This document shows positions 47,459 to 57,553 of a DNA stretch of 64,000 bases, one piece after another (position 1 is the stretch's first letter; each line of letters opens with the position of its first letter). The notes beneath the pieces are model-generated. The model searched no databases, had not been told where the DNA came from, and was given only the letters and a program-made list of their open reading frames with translations. The position numbers were made by a program, and so were the translations under genes. This stretch comes from Spinacia oleracea (Eukaryota; Streptophyta; Magnoliopsida; Caryophyllales; Amaranthaceae), in contig NC_079487.1 in assembly GCF_020520425.1 (NCBI RefSeq), positions 68,316,398 to 68,380,397 of the forward strand, read 5' to 3'.

Positions 47459-48108
47459 AAGACGATCCCTGGGTCCGTCCTTATCCAAATAATGTGGAAA
47501 TTAATAACTACCTTTATCATATTAATGAAACTGCCTTTCTATATGTAACTACCCATCGGGGGTATGGTGCGCAATACCCGCCTACCTAACTTAAAAACTA
47601 CCACGCCAAGTTTGTCATTGTTTTATCCCCATAAAGTACCATTCCCAAGGCTATGCTGTCTCAACCTCCTAAATCCAGAGTCCCAAACAATCCACACTCT
47701 CAACGGTTGTTTATTAACTATACCTTTTGTATAAGACATATATGTTTCATGTATTTATGGTCCAAGTGTGATACGGAGTATTTATAAGTGTGTATATGAA
47801 TAAGTTTGTATTGTTTTGTTTGAGTACATACTGGTAAAAAAAGTATGCGGGAATAAATCATCGTATACCAAACCTAGTTAATTGGTAGTTTGGGGTTCCA
47901 AACGTAAAGATTTAAAGTTCATTTACTAACTTACGTAAAAACGTTAGGAAATGTGAGTCACATTAATTACTTTCAACCACTGTAAGTAATGGCTATCAAC
48001 TACCTGTTCTAATTTAACTTCATTTAATCTTCTCCCTTTATACAAACTTATAGCCATAAGTGTTTTCCCCCTCAATCAATAGCCAATTTCTCATTACTAC
48101 CTTTTAGC
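47459..48108. other. Divergent promoter region
   Basis: Non-coding DNA between the minus-strand coiled-coil gene and the plus-strand family gene copy 1. Words GTATACCAAACC and TTGGGGTTCCAAAC at 47858-47905. Confidence 0.45.
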
Positions 48109-49140
48109 ATGAAGAAACTGAAGTCGATTTCGAGTAGGGTTGCGCAAAACCAGATCTCTGGGACTTGCCAAAATTACCTTTCACATCCAAATTGTGTTTT
48201 TTATTTCAATCCACCAAAATCAACAAACGTCCCTGAGTTGGACTACAACAACACCTCGTACTACGTCGACATGGAAGACTTAGAAATGCTTTTTCCGTTA
48301 GATGAAGCAATTAAGACGGACTTGAATTTTCAAGTTACTGCTGTCATGGACAAATTGCCGTACACCCATGAAAATTTCCCTTGTGCCATCATGGCAACAA
48401 CTGAAGGGAATGCTGCTGCAGCTCACCGTCCTTTAATCGTAGACCAACCGCACATGCATTTGGGCTTCTGGAGGTTTCTCGACTGGTGCTCCAACCAACT
48501 GAGGGAACAACTTGACTGGAAGTTGTACCCAACGGAGCTTCTTGCAGTCGTTGACCCCGTCCCAGACATAGATGTCCAGGATCTACCAATTTATAACATC
48601 CCCGCCTTCGACGCACACATTTTCATTGCATCCTACTCAGACACTATTCACATTATGAGGGCGGAGGACTTTTTCTATAGCCTAAATGTCAGAGTGAGCC
48701 GGCGATTTTTTTGGGGCATGTCTCGTGCCTACACAGACATTTCTGTTGAGGGACAAAAGAAATTCGAGGGGGTACCAAATACGATCCCACGCGGTTTGAT
48801 TGTGTCAATATGGAACGCTAAGTCCATGACAAGGCCATCGTCCAAGGCGACATTCTTGGAACTGTTTGCAACCCACCACCCGGCTCTCTTGATTGTCACT
48901 GAAGCCAGGATAAGCGACGAACACTGTCAGGAACTGATAAATACCCTACCAGGAAAGTACGAGAGTGCAGTGTTCGATAACATAGATCAGTGTGGAGGGG
49001 TGGTTCTTATGTGGCGCGTTAACGATCTATTCGTATCTTATAAAGAAGATGATTCCACGGCAGAAAGCGGCTTGTTCAACTTCACATTTGAGGTAAAAAG
49101 CGTACAACACCCCTCTTTCTACATACTCTACTTAGATTAA
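48109..49140 (+). CDS. Family gene copy 1: N-terminal unknown domain plus endonuclease-like segment
   Basis: First of three related plus-strand genes. The N-terminal domain (residues about 20-130) includes NPPKSTNVPELDYNNTSYY, AIKTDLNFQV and PHMHLGFWRFLDWCSNQL and matches nothing I know. The C-terminal part (about 230-320) reads IVSIWNAKSMTRPSSKATF, LLIVTEARIS and GGVVLMWRVND. This is the order seen at the N-terminus of LINE APE-type endonucleases (WNxRG, TEx, GG..L.W). The rest of that fold, with the catalytic His, is missing. A splice donor at 49092/49093 (TTTGAG|GTAAAA) is in the place where the other copies splice, so the mature protein may be 328 aa plus a short second exon I cannot place. 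Otherwise it reads through to 343 aa. Confidence 0.65.
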   Translation: MKKLKSISSRVAQNQISGTCQNYLSHPNCVFYFNPPKSTNVPELDYNNTSYYVDMEDLEMLFPLDEAIKTDLNFQVTAVMDKLPYTHENFPCAIMATTEGNAAAAHRPLIVDQPHMHLGFWRFLDWCSNQLREQLDWKLYPTELLAVVDPVPDIDVQDLPIYNIPAFDAHIFIASYSDTIHIMRAEDFFYSLNVRVSRRFFWGMSRAYTDISVEGQKKFEGVPNTIPRGLIVSIWNAKSMTRPSSKATFLELFATHHPALLIVTEARISDEHCQELINTLPGKYESAVFDNIDQCGGVVLMWRVNDLFVSYKEDDSTAESGLFNFTFEVKSVQHPSFYILYLD

Positions 49141-50053
49141 ATGCCCTTTGAAACGACATTGATTACTTTAACATGAAATTTGACCTTAGTCTAAGAGTTT
49201 AGTACCGTAATAAAGTCGAAAAGGGTTCCATTCCCGTGCATGTAGTTGTACCTTTCTACTAATTTTCTTAATAACTTTTACGAATGTGGTACCAAACACA
49301 AACTACACTAGTATCATCTTTGCAATCCACCTTAATATTTCTGGACACTTTTAGATTGTGCGATGGTCTCTCCAAAATAATGTTGTGGGTAGGTAGCTAA
49401 GTAAGTACAAGAGTATATAAGTTCAAATGAAGACCCACCCAATTATATTCAATACGTTTCCTAATTCGACGTCTACTATGTAACTCATACTTACAAAAAG
49501 TAGCCCGTACGTCGGAGTTGGGTCTATGAAGATGGCAAGGATTGAGGGTGAGTCAACTACAACAATTATAAACAACTAGGGTTCTTATTATATTGGTTTG
49601 TATTCGTAGTCGGCTATATTCTTATAATCAGTGTTGTGTAAGCTGAAGAATTAACTTCCTTAAGTGTTGTATTATGATATATAATGTTAGAATTTGTATT
49701 AAATTGAACAAGGTGTATTTATTAGTAATGCTAGACTATCATGACAAGTGTAATGTTAATAACATATTAATTGTGAACTCATATAAATTCACATAAAATA
49801 CGAATTGTCTATTTGGTACTACCGTGTGTACCAAATACCGATTACATAGTACAAATACAGTCCTAGGGCCTTACTGAAAACGACCAAAAAATACAAGCTT
49901 TTGGGAGAATTTTGCAAACCTAGGGCTAAAGTAATAACACTTTTAGAATAAAAAACATAAACTTACCGAGGACACACCCATTACGTAATGTTTGTGTATC
50001 CCAAACCGCATCATTTGGTACCCATATTAGCGAAGTGTAGGTACCAATTAGCA
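49141..50053. other. Intergenic
   Basis: No gene. GGTACCAAAC-type words at 49290, 49811, 49830, 50020 and 50040. Probably includes the last exon and 3' end of family copy 1. Confidence 0.5.
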
Positions 50054-51175
50054 TCAAATTTCTTCACTTGCGTCGCTGTTAGAACTATCGTACTCATCAG
50101 CTGAGTCAGGGTGAAAGTAGACCATGTCCTCGTCGTGATAATATATCTTAGAACATCTCCAAGCGAAGGCCATTTCCATCTGCTTATCGTAATGAGCAGG
50201 GTAGTTATGCGTAGAGTAAAAAGGGTTTTCAAGGAGTAAATCCAACTCACTCATCGTCTCCAACCCATTCAGATCTATCATTTCGTTCTTGAAATGGAGG
50301 TAGTTGTCTTCATCGTAAGAGAGGTAGTAAAAAAGATCCTCGTTTTCGAAATTCATCCACTCGAACATGGTCTCCCTTTCTTTAAAGCCCATGTATTTCC
50401 GACCAAGCACTAGTAGGCCGAATGGACCCGACTCTGTCTCATGTACCTGTAACCTGTAATTGACCTCATCCAACCACCCTTTCAAGGGCTTGAAAATCTC
50501 AAAGAATTTGACAAGGTAGCGGTAGAAAAGATCATTTTCCATGCATTTAAGGATGATTTTTTGTTTGTTTAAGTTAAAACTAAAACCCATCTTATACGAA
50601 TCTAGTAAGTAATATAAAAAACAGTACGCCTCTTTCCTGAAGCGTCTTGCACTAACTATCTTGAGAGGTGTGAGGTACGGCCATTTAGGGTTGAAGTCTA
50701 TTCCACCTATAGCTTCATCCCCGTTCCTGGACACAGCTGCTAGAAGGTGGGGGAAGACAAGGCTTTCAGCCCTTTTACGTACCGTGTGGATCCCGACGAC
50801 GTCCTTTACGTCGCGTTGGCCGGAATCAGCCATGACCTTTAACACTTCGTCACTATCCATTACCTTGGCCTTTCCCTTCTCCCTGGCTGTGTACCTCCTA
50901 GTCCTTGGTGTTTCTTCCTGTTCAGGTGCCTTGCCTTTTCCCTTACTGCAAATATATTTACACAAATGTACCATACCAAGCGATTTAGTACACACTCCAT
51001 ATTAGTAAAGTACGATCGACATTAATAAACTAAACTAAATAAATGTCAATGGTGTAATATAAACATAAACACAACAAGAAAGCCGTATTTATCACATATT
51101 TGTCTTTAACAGAACAAGGTCATACATTAGCAGAAGTTACCTTTTATTTTCTTTCCGAGTAGGACCACCCGCCAT
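50054..51175 (-). CDS. Hypothetical 308-aa protein, two exons
   Basis: Exon 1 51141-51175 (MAGGPTRKENK), donor AAAAG|GTAAC, acceptor TTTGCAG at 50946, exon 2 50054-50945. The join is in frame (927 nt) and produces a basic, nuclear-type N-terminus (SKGKGKAPEQ, TAREKGKAKV). The central region is rich in Phe/Tyr/Leu (AYCFLYYLLDSYKMGFSF, FYRYLVKFFEIFKPLKGW), and an acidic tail ends SADEYDSSNSDASEEI. No family recognised. It is divergent from family copy 2 (start 51639), 463 bp away. The short N-terminal exon may have been added to a globular domain; intact frame and clean splice sites argue for a real gene. Confidence 0.68.
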
Positions 51176-51638
51176 GACTGGAAGTAGTTTCTAGTTAAAT
51201 CTCTATAGAAAGTTGGATGCAAAATGAAATAAAACCTAGGAATGCCTCGTTTTAATTATAGAAGTACAAGATAAGGAATGCAACAATGAATGATTACCTT
51301 TGTTGGTGGTTGGGGTTTAAGTCCAAGTACAACATTAATAAATGGTTGTTGGCGTAACTAGAGTATATTAATGAAAAGACATAAAATAAACTTACTTGTG
51401 TAATGTACTATTCACATAAAAAATGAGGAAAAAATACAAGGTAAAAGTATCTGAATTTGTATTGTTTATGTTTTTTAAAATTATTAGGGGAAATGCAATA
51501 ACTACAACGTACTTTAACACCAACGTCCGTAATTAAAGTTACCAGTTGCCCTATTTATCACTAACGACTAACTGACTTGAGGTCCTCCCCTACAATCAAA
51601 CCCGAAGTCCCCCACTACTGTTTATCAAAGGAAGCCTA
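51176..51638. promoter_or_regulatory. Divergent promoter region
   Basis: 463 bp between two divergent genes. A TATA-like ATTTAT lies at about 51553. Nothing else recognised. Confidence 0.4.
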
Positions 51639-53010
51639 ATGCCAAAATCACCAACCCAAAACGTTTTAAAACAATGTGTAAGCAATGAAACGTCCCCAAC
51701 CAGGAACCTCCTATATCATCCTCGCGAAGCAATGTACTTCTCCCCGGCTGCGGGTATGCGATATGAGTTGGATATAAATCGGACCTTTTACTTTCAGACC
51801 TATGACGAGATCATAGGGGAAGAGGAGTGGAACCCCGTTGATAGGGACACTATCGTACGGGCAATATTTTCAAAAACATCGGACAGAGAAGGATTTCCTG
51901 GTAGGTTCATGCTAACGGAGAACAACCGTGTATTACCATTCCACCTCCCCACTCCCGAAGACTCGGCTGGTCGTATTCCAGATGGTTTGTTAGCTTACAT
52001 AGAGTGGGAAGCTAGGAGTAGGGTCGAGTTCGAGGCGTTTGAGGTAATCCCTTATAATTACTTACCTTTCATTGATCCCATTCCAGTACTACATATTGAC
52101 CAAACACCGGTATACACTGTACCAATCAAAAAACCCCCTATATTTTTTGGTTCTTACACCGATGGACTTCATGTCATGAAAAACTCTAACTACATTCACT
52201 CAATTGACGTTGATGTCTTCTTTCGTGAAGGGAAGCTGTATAAAAAGGGTTACCACCATATTCACTTGGGATCAACAGAACAATACGTCGGTCATACAAC
52301 ACCGACACTACTGGCAAAGGGATTGTTAGTGGTCATTTGGAATGCTAGAGGTGTAACCAGGCCTTCGTTCAAGGAACACTTCTATCGCATATTTTCCCAA
52401 CTTACACCGTCCATTATCATCGTGACCGAGTCAAGAATAAATGAACCTCAACTACTGCTTATCGCACAAACACTGTCTGGGACGTACCAACATGACTTAT
52501 TCGGTCCCGAAGGACGAGCCGGGGGTGTTGTTATGTTTTGGTCTGTCAACCAAGTCCACCCATCGATTACGTACCGGCATGATCCCGTTTGTCGAATGGG
52601 GGGAACAAAACCTAAACACCTTGCGTCGTTACAATTTCATGTAAGTGTCTTCCGTTTTACAAAGACAGGTAGTATCAGATAAGGTTCCAAACGACGGTTT
52701 GGTACACCAACAATAACTACATGGTGTACCAAACCATTCAGTTTCGGCCATGCATTTTCGATCCATAGAAAACTCATCTGACCGAGAAAACACGTATTTT
52801 GGGGTATTACTATACCAAACGAGGGCATATAAAACACCAAATGTTTGATATTGTACAAATGGGGGTTACAAGGAAGGAATGTATGTTTGTGGTTCATTGT
52901 AGCTCAATAATGTTTGATAAAACAACTAACAATTTGTTCCTTTTATTCCTACGTAGGCTGTGATCCCGGGAACGACTTCCCGAGCAAAACGACGTCTATT
53001 GATGTGCTAA
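51639..53010 (+). CDS. Family gene copy 2, two exons, intact
   Basis: Exon 1 51639-52640, donor TTTCAT|GTAAGTG, acceptor TACGTAG at 52956, exon 2 52957-53010; in frame, 351 aa. The N-terminal domain is diverged from copies 1 and 3 but keeps the layout (LLYHPREAMYFSP, then YELDINRTFYF). The endonuclease-like part reads LLVVIWNARGVTRPSF, IIIVTESRIN and GRAGGVVMFWSVNQ; WNARG is closest to the LINE consensus. The short second exon is basic (SRAKRRLLMC). Only the first third of the APE fold is present, so nuclease activity is unlikely. Function unknown. Confidence 0.7.
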
Positions 53011-53220
53011 GCTTAGCAGACAAACAGACCCAATGAAAGGTAATAATAGCTTTCCCTAATCCATAAAAACTAAAAACAGTCCCCCAATTAACGCGAAAAA
53101 AACTTACAAGAATACGACACACAGATATAATTTATATACGAAAGATATTGATGAAATTGTCCAACTCTTAAAATACGCTTTTTATTGATTATTACGATCT
53201 TTTACAAAGGAAACGTCGAT
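53011..53220. other. Short convergent intergenic gap
   Basis: AT-rich; 3' ends of family copy 2 and of the GRF gene meet here. Confidence 0.5.
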
Positions 53221-53589
53221 TTACTTTGCGAGGAGAAAATACACAAAAACTATAAGACAAACGACGAATAATTTATACAACATCCAAATGCATGATTCAA
53301 TCTTGTCGAGGCGGTGGAGAACGCGGTCCAGCCCAACATCAACAAGACGCGATGGCAGCATGTTTTCCTCTGTTATTAAATTGTGATCTTCAACCCACCG
53401 GAACCACCCACAAAATCGACATTTAAAATATAATTTATGTGGATTTGTGGTTTTCTGTGAAATCCTAAGTTCAGTTATGCAAGTGATGCATGTTGGACAA
53501 CTAATCGTCTCGCACCAGAGCATCTTCCGGCCATCTACGCATCCCACGTTTGCCGGCGGTGACCTTAGGGAATTAGAACTATGAGACAT
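53221..53589 (-). CDS. GRF zinc-finger, coiled-coil, membrane-anchor protein, 122 aa
   Basis: Starts best at the ATG 53589 (MSHSSNSLRSPPANVG); the frame is open further up but that part is hydrophobic and unlike the family. The GRF finger reads CPTCITCITELRISQKTTN, then PHKLYFKC and CGWFRWVED. A helix follows (LDRVLHRLDKIESC), and a C-terminal membrane segment (YKLFVVCLIVFVYFLLAK). Same architecture as the fragment at 18474-18800. GRF fingers occur in topoisomerase 3-alpha and NEIL3, where they bind nucleic acid; these small plant proteins are not characterised as far as I know. It lies 3' to 3' with family copy 2. Confidence 0.7.
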   Translation of the reverse strand: MSHSSNSLRSPPANVGCVDGRKMLWCETISCPTCITCITELRISQKTTNPHKLYFKCRFCGWFRWVEDHNLITEENMLPSRLVDVGLDRVLHRLDKIESCIWMLYKLFVVCLIVFVYFLLAK

Positions 53590-54249
53590 TAGGAACAACC
53601 CGGCGTTATTTGATTTTAAATTAATTAAAATGAGGTAGGAAGTGGCCAATTTCTTGTGGCTTATATAGCTGTGGTGGTCAAAGTCAAAGATTCTTTGACA
53701 AGCTTCCAACAGTTTTGAATTTTTACTGAGGGAGGCGGGAAAATTCCCGTTCAATGTTTCAAATTGATTTTGGAATTCTCCTATTATTACGTTGTTTGGG
53801 ATAGGCCATTTCGTACGTTTGGGAGCTTAATTTAGAATTAGTTTTTAATGTATCGTATTTGTTATTGGTTAATTAATCGTATTGGTTAATTAATCGTATT
53901 GGTAAATTATTCGTATTGGTTAAGGGACTGAATGTGTACCCGGTCGAGAAGTCGCCCCAATCTCATCTGGGTCCAGGGTTGAAAATCTAACCAATGACGG
54001 TATAAATCCGAACACGCTCACAAACCTTAGTAGTGTTAAGAACCGGATAGTTGATTTCCAAAACCCATTCAATCCGATTACCTTAGATTTACCTAATTCA
54101 TTCACGTAGGAGGTAATTATCATTTAATAACCACATATGTATATAATTATGTAGTAATAGTCTTACTAAGTGTAATGTATGGTCGTATGCGTACAGATCG
54201 TGGTCATCATGAAATCATAAAATTTCAATTTTCGTATTTGCATAAATTA

Positions 54250-54553
54250 ATAACACTTGATATTTTGAATATAAATATCAGGATAACATCATCGAACATC
54301 ATAACATACGTAAATTAAGACAACCATGTAATCTTACATTGTTATATTGTTACGTAAACACATTTTATTCTAAAACGTGAGAATTTTCAATTTTAAACAC
54401 TTGATATTTTGAATATAAATATCAGGATAACATCATCGAACATCAAAAAATACGTAAATTAAGACAACCATGTAATCTTACATTGTTATATTGTTTCGTA
54501 AACACATTTTATTCTAAAACGTGAGAATTTTCAATTTTAAACACATATTCTAA
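54250..54553. repeat. 150-bp tandem duplication
   Basis: Two copies beginning AACACTTGATATTTTGAATA at about 54250 and 54400, differing at a few bases; likely a recent slippage or unequal crossover product. Confidence 0.85.
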
Positions 54554-54814
54554 GACATAAACACATTATATTGTAAGATGTAAACAACTTATTAATGAGG
54601 TATTAGTACTAATAAAAGTTCAAAAATGTAATCATTAATTATATTACTAATATTGGGTTTGGAGTAATTTGAAATATGAGTTAACAATGTTCGGACACCC
54701 GACCTAGTGTCGAATAGGTCACGGCAAATTAAAGACCTATAATATCCGTCTTTTAACACATTAAAGTACCCTACACCCTATACCTTCAAACATATCACTA
54801 ACTCGTACATAACC

Positions 54815-55045
54815 CTAAATTCCGATTCTTAGTAGTCTACTGTTCCATACCGACAATATTAGTGTGCCAAACTACTTATGCTAACGAAACCAAATTTCCC
54901 TAAAATCCAATTCTTAGTGGTCTACTGTTACATACCGACAATATTAGTGTCCTACAAGTCATAGTAACGACAACACATAACCCTAAAATCCGATTCTTAG
55001 TAGTCTGTTGTTCCATACCGACAATATTAGTGTCCCAAACTACTG
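54815..55045. repeat. Three imperfect tandem copies of an 85-90-bp unit
   Basis: Each has CGATTCTTAGTAGTCTACTG (or a near form) followed by TACCGACAATATTAGTGT, at about 54822, 54905 and 54993. Confidence 0.8.
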
Positions 55046-55438
55046 AATCAAACGAAAACATCACCAAATTCGGATAAATTGTGTTCAACATTCAAATATT
55101 GATTTCACTCAACAATAAGAACAATTATGCAGATAACGTTAAATTGCAGTAGTTTGCATTTAGTGGAAAAGTACTCTGAGCGGTACCAAGTAATAAGATC
55201 AGTAAACCTGGTGGTACCAAACGACGTAATAACTTTTTAACCCACCTAGGTTGTTAGGAATTTATTGCACTACGTTTTTTCACCGACAACGTTGGTGTAG
55301 TATTCACTTCCCTTTATAGTTGACAACTACTTCCAGTGGGGACTCCTCAAACCAACCCGCTTCATACCATTTCGTTTCTCCTTCTAGCTGTTCAAACCCT
55401 AATTATTTCCAAATTCTCCACCGGCAAACCTGCCAAAA

Positions 55439-56737
55439 ATGGACAAAGGCAAATCTATCCTTGTTTGTGATAGCAGCCGAGCACTACTCTGCCACCCAAA
55501 AGCCATAATGTACTTCGAGCAGCCAAAATCTTCAAACGGGCCTGAATTGAACTACAACACCACTTACTACTCCATCGACGTCGAAGACGCAGAAATGGGT
55601 CTCCGTGTGCCGCATGCAATCAAAACTGACCTGAATATCCAGCTTTATTGTGCCGTTAGTAAGTTGCCTTACCACCCTGTTATTTTCCCTTGTTCTGTGA
55701 TGGTCACCCCTGCAGGTAAAATCCAGCCTGCACACCACCCTCTAATTACGGACCACCCTAATATGCATCTAGGGTTTTGGGCCTACTTAGATTGGTGTTC
55801 CAACCGGCTTGCTGCACAAGGGTCGTGGTTGTTGTAACCGAACAACCTCCTCGTTGTGGTAGACCCTAGACCAGCTGTAGTTGTGGACGACCTCCCTTTG
55901 TACAATTTCCCTGATTCCAGGAGCCACGTTTTCATTGCATCCAACGCTCACGCTATTCATGTTATGAGTGTGGAACATACGTTTACTGGGGTGGAAATTA
56001 CTGTTGTTCCAAGGTATTTTCAGACCAAACCACGGGCTTACACTGAGGTGTGCTTAGAGGGAAAGACTATGGTTGGGACGGAGGTACCCGCCTTGATACC
56101 ACGAGGTACGGTGGTCATTGCATGGAACGCCCTATCCATGACCAGACCCTCATTCAGAGCCACCTTCTTTGAGATGTTTGCAAGGCACCATCCATCACTC
56201 ATGGTCGCTACTGAAGCCCGAATAAGTAACAACGACTGCAGGGAGCTAATTAGCAACTTACCAGGAGAATATCAATCCAAATGGTTTGAGAATCAATGCG
56301 GAGGGGTAGTCCTTATGTGGCGGGGAAACGACTTGTTACCAAACTACAATGAATCTGATTTGGGTTCGGCCAACCTCCTGTTTACTGTCTTATTTGAGGT
56401 ACTTCATTTAATTTCTTATTTCGGTTCCCAACGCTTTGTTTTACACCGTCTGGTACTTCCATTAGGGTACCAAACAGGTATGCTTACTGCATTGGGTTGA
56501 CTCCTTAGTACCAAACAGGTGTACATAGTACTGCATTACAATGCATACCGGTACATTATGGGTGAGTATGGTACCGTTATGGGTGAGTATGGTACCGCTA
56601 CCGCTATTATTATGTCTCATACAAACTATATAATGTAGACAATTAGAAACCATTTAACTTGATTGTAATCGTTTATTTGATTTATGCAGTCGGTGAAGCC
56701 CCAGAAGCAACCACTTGCGCGTAAATTGGAACTGTAA
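55439..56737 (+). pseudogene. Family gene copy 3, with a premature stop
   Basis: Exon 1 55439-56398 (320 codons), donor TTTGAG|GTACTT, acceptor TTATGCAG at 56689, exon 2 56690-56737 (SVKPQKQPLARKLEL). Closest to copy 1: PELNYNTTYYSIDVED, NMHLGFWAYLDWCSNRL, VIAWNALSMTRPSF, MVATEARIS, CGGVVLMWRGND. TAA at 55835-55837 falls where copy 1 has the Tyr of KLYPTELLAVVDP; the frame before and after is intact, so this may be a single recent nonsense change. Upstream, 55319-55438 is a leader without in-frame ATG of its own. Confidence 0.72.
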
Positions 56738-57553
56738 GCGCCAGAGCCTGGAGCTATTATACACAAATTTCCCCATCAGTGTGTGTGTAGTACTTATTAT
56801 GTAGGGTGGTTTTTACCTAAAGTATAAGAACTTAGTTAGGTACTAGCTTAACTACGGCGTAGTATTTATCGGCATAGTATTCATCACCATGACGTTTTTG
56901 GTTATAAGGTTTGGGTAGATTTTTCTATCCTACTTCTATGGCGTAATAGTAACAGGTAAGTTATTTGTTGTTGTTCAGACATTGCCTACCTTTAGCTCGT
57001 CGGATATGTAATAGGTGTATTTTTTAGTTTCAACCTAGACGGCGCTGCCTTCCATGTAATATTTTGCGGATGATGCTTTTCGTATTACTAGTCTTATTCT
57101 TCTTTATTTTTAAAAACGTATTATTCGTCTTTATTTTTTTTTTAAAAAGTACTGGTGTTACGACAAGATGTAGTACCCCTATAACTTTAACAAATGGTCG
57201 TTCTATAACAGGTACCGCAAAAACACTAACACAAATACTGTAAAACATAGCAAACACGAAGTAGGGTACCAAATTACCGAATTATACATGGTTTAGTACA
57301 TCTTGCATGTACTAATTCAGAGTTCTGTGTCAATAATGAAAATTCAGTTTACGAAAGTATCTAAAGTAACCTTATTTAAGTTACGACATCCTGTAAACCC
57401 CAAATTGGGTTACAAATTGAATCATATGGTTACAGAGGAATGCACATATGGTAACACGCCATAATTCGGACTTATTGGATGGAAGTCAATCAACTTCAAA
57501 TAACGTACCACAAAGGTAGATTTATTGGGTGGATTTCACCATGGAAATCAATT
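56738..57553. other. Intergenic
   Basis: No gene. GGTACC / GTACCAAA words at 57211, 57266 and 57293; similar ones at 56450-56600 lie in the intron of copy 3. Confidence 0.5.

Larger units (their letters stand above)
53590..55318. other. Intergenic with two local duplications
   Basis: No gene. Short ATTGGTTAATTAATCGT repeats at 53860-53925, then the two tandem repeats listed separately. Confidence 0.5.

Noticed and set aside
54250..55045. CRISPR-like direct repeats
   Set aside because: Only two or three long copies with no unique spacers of even length; plant nuclear context.
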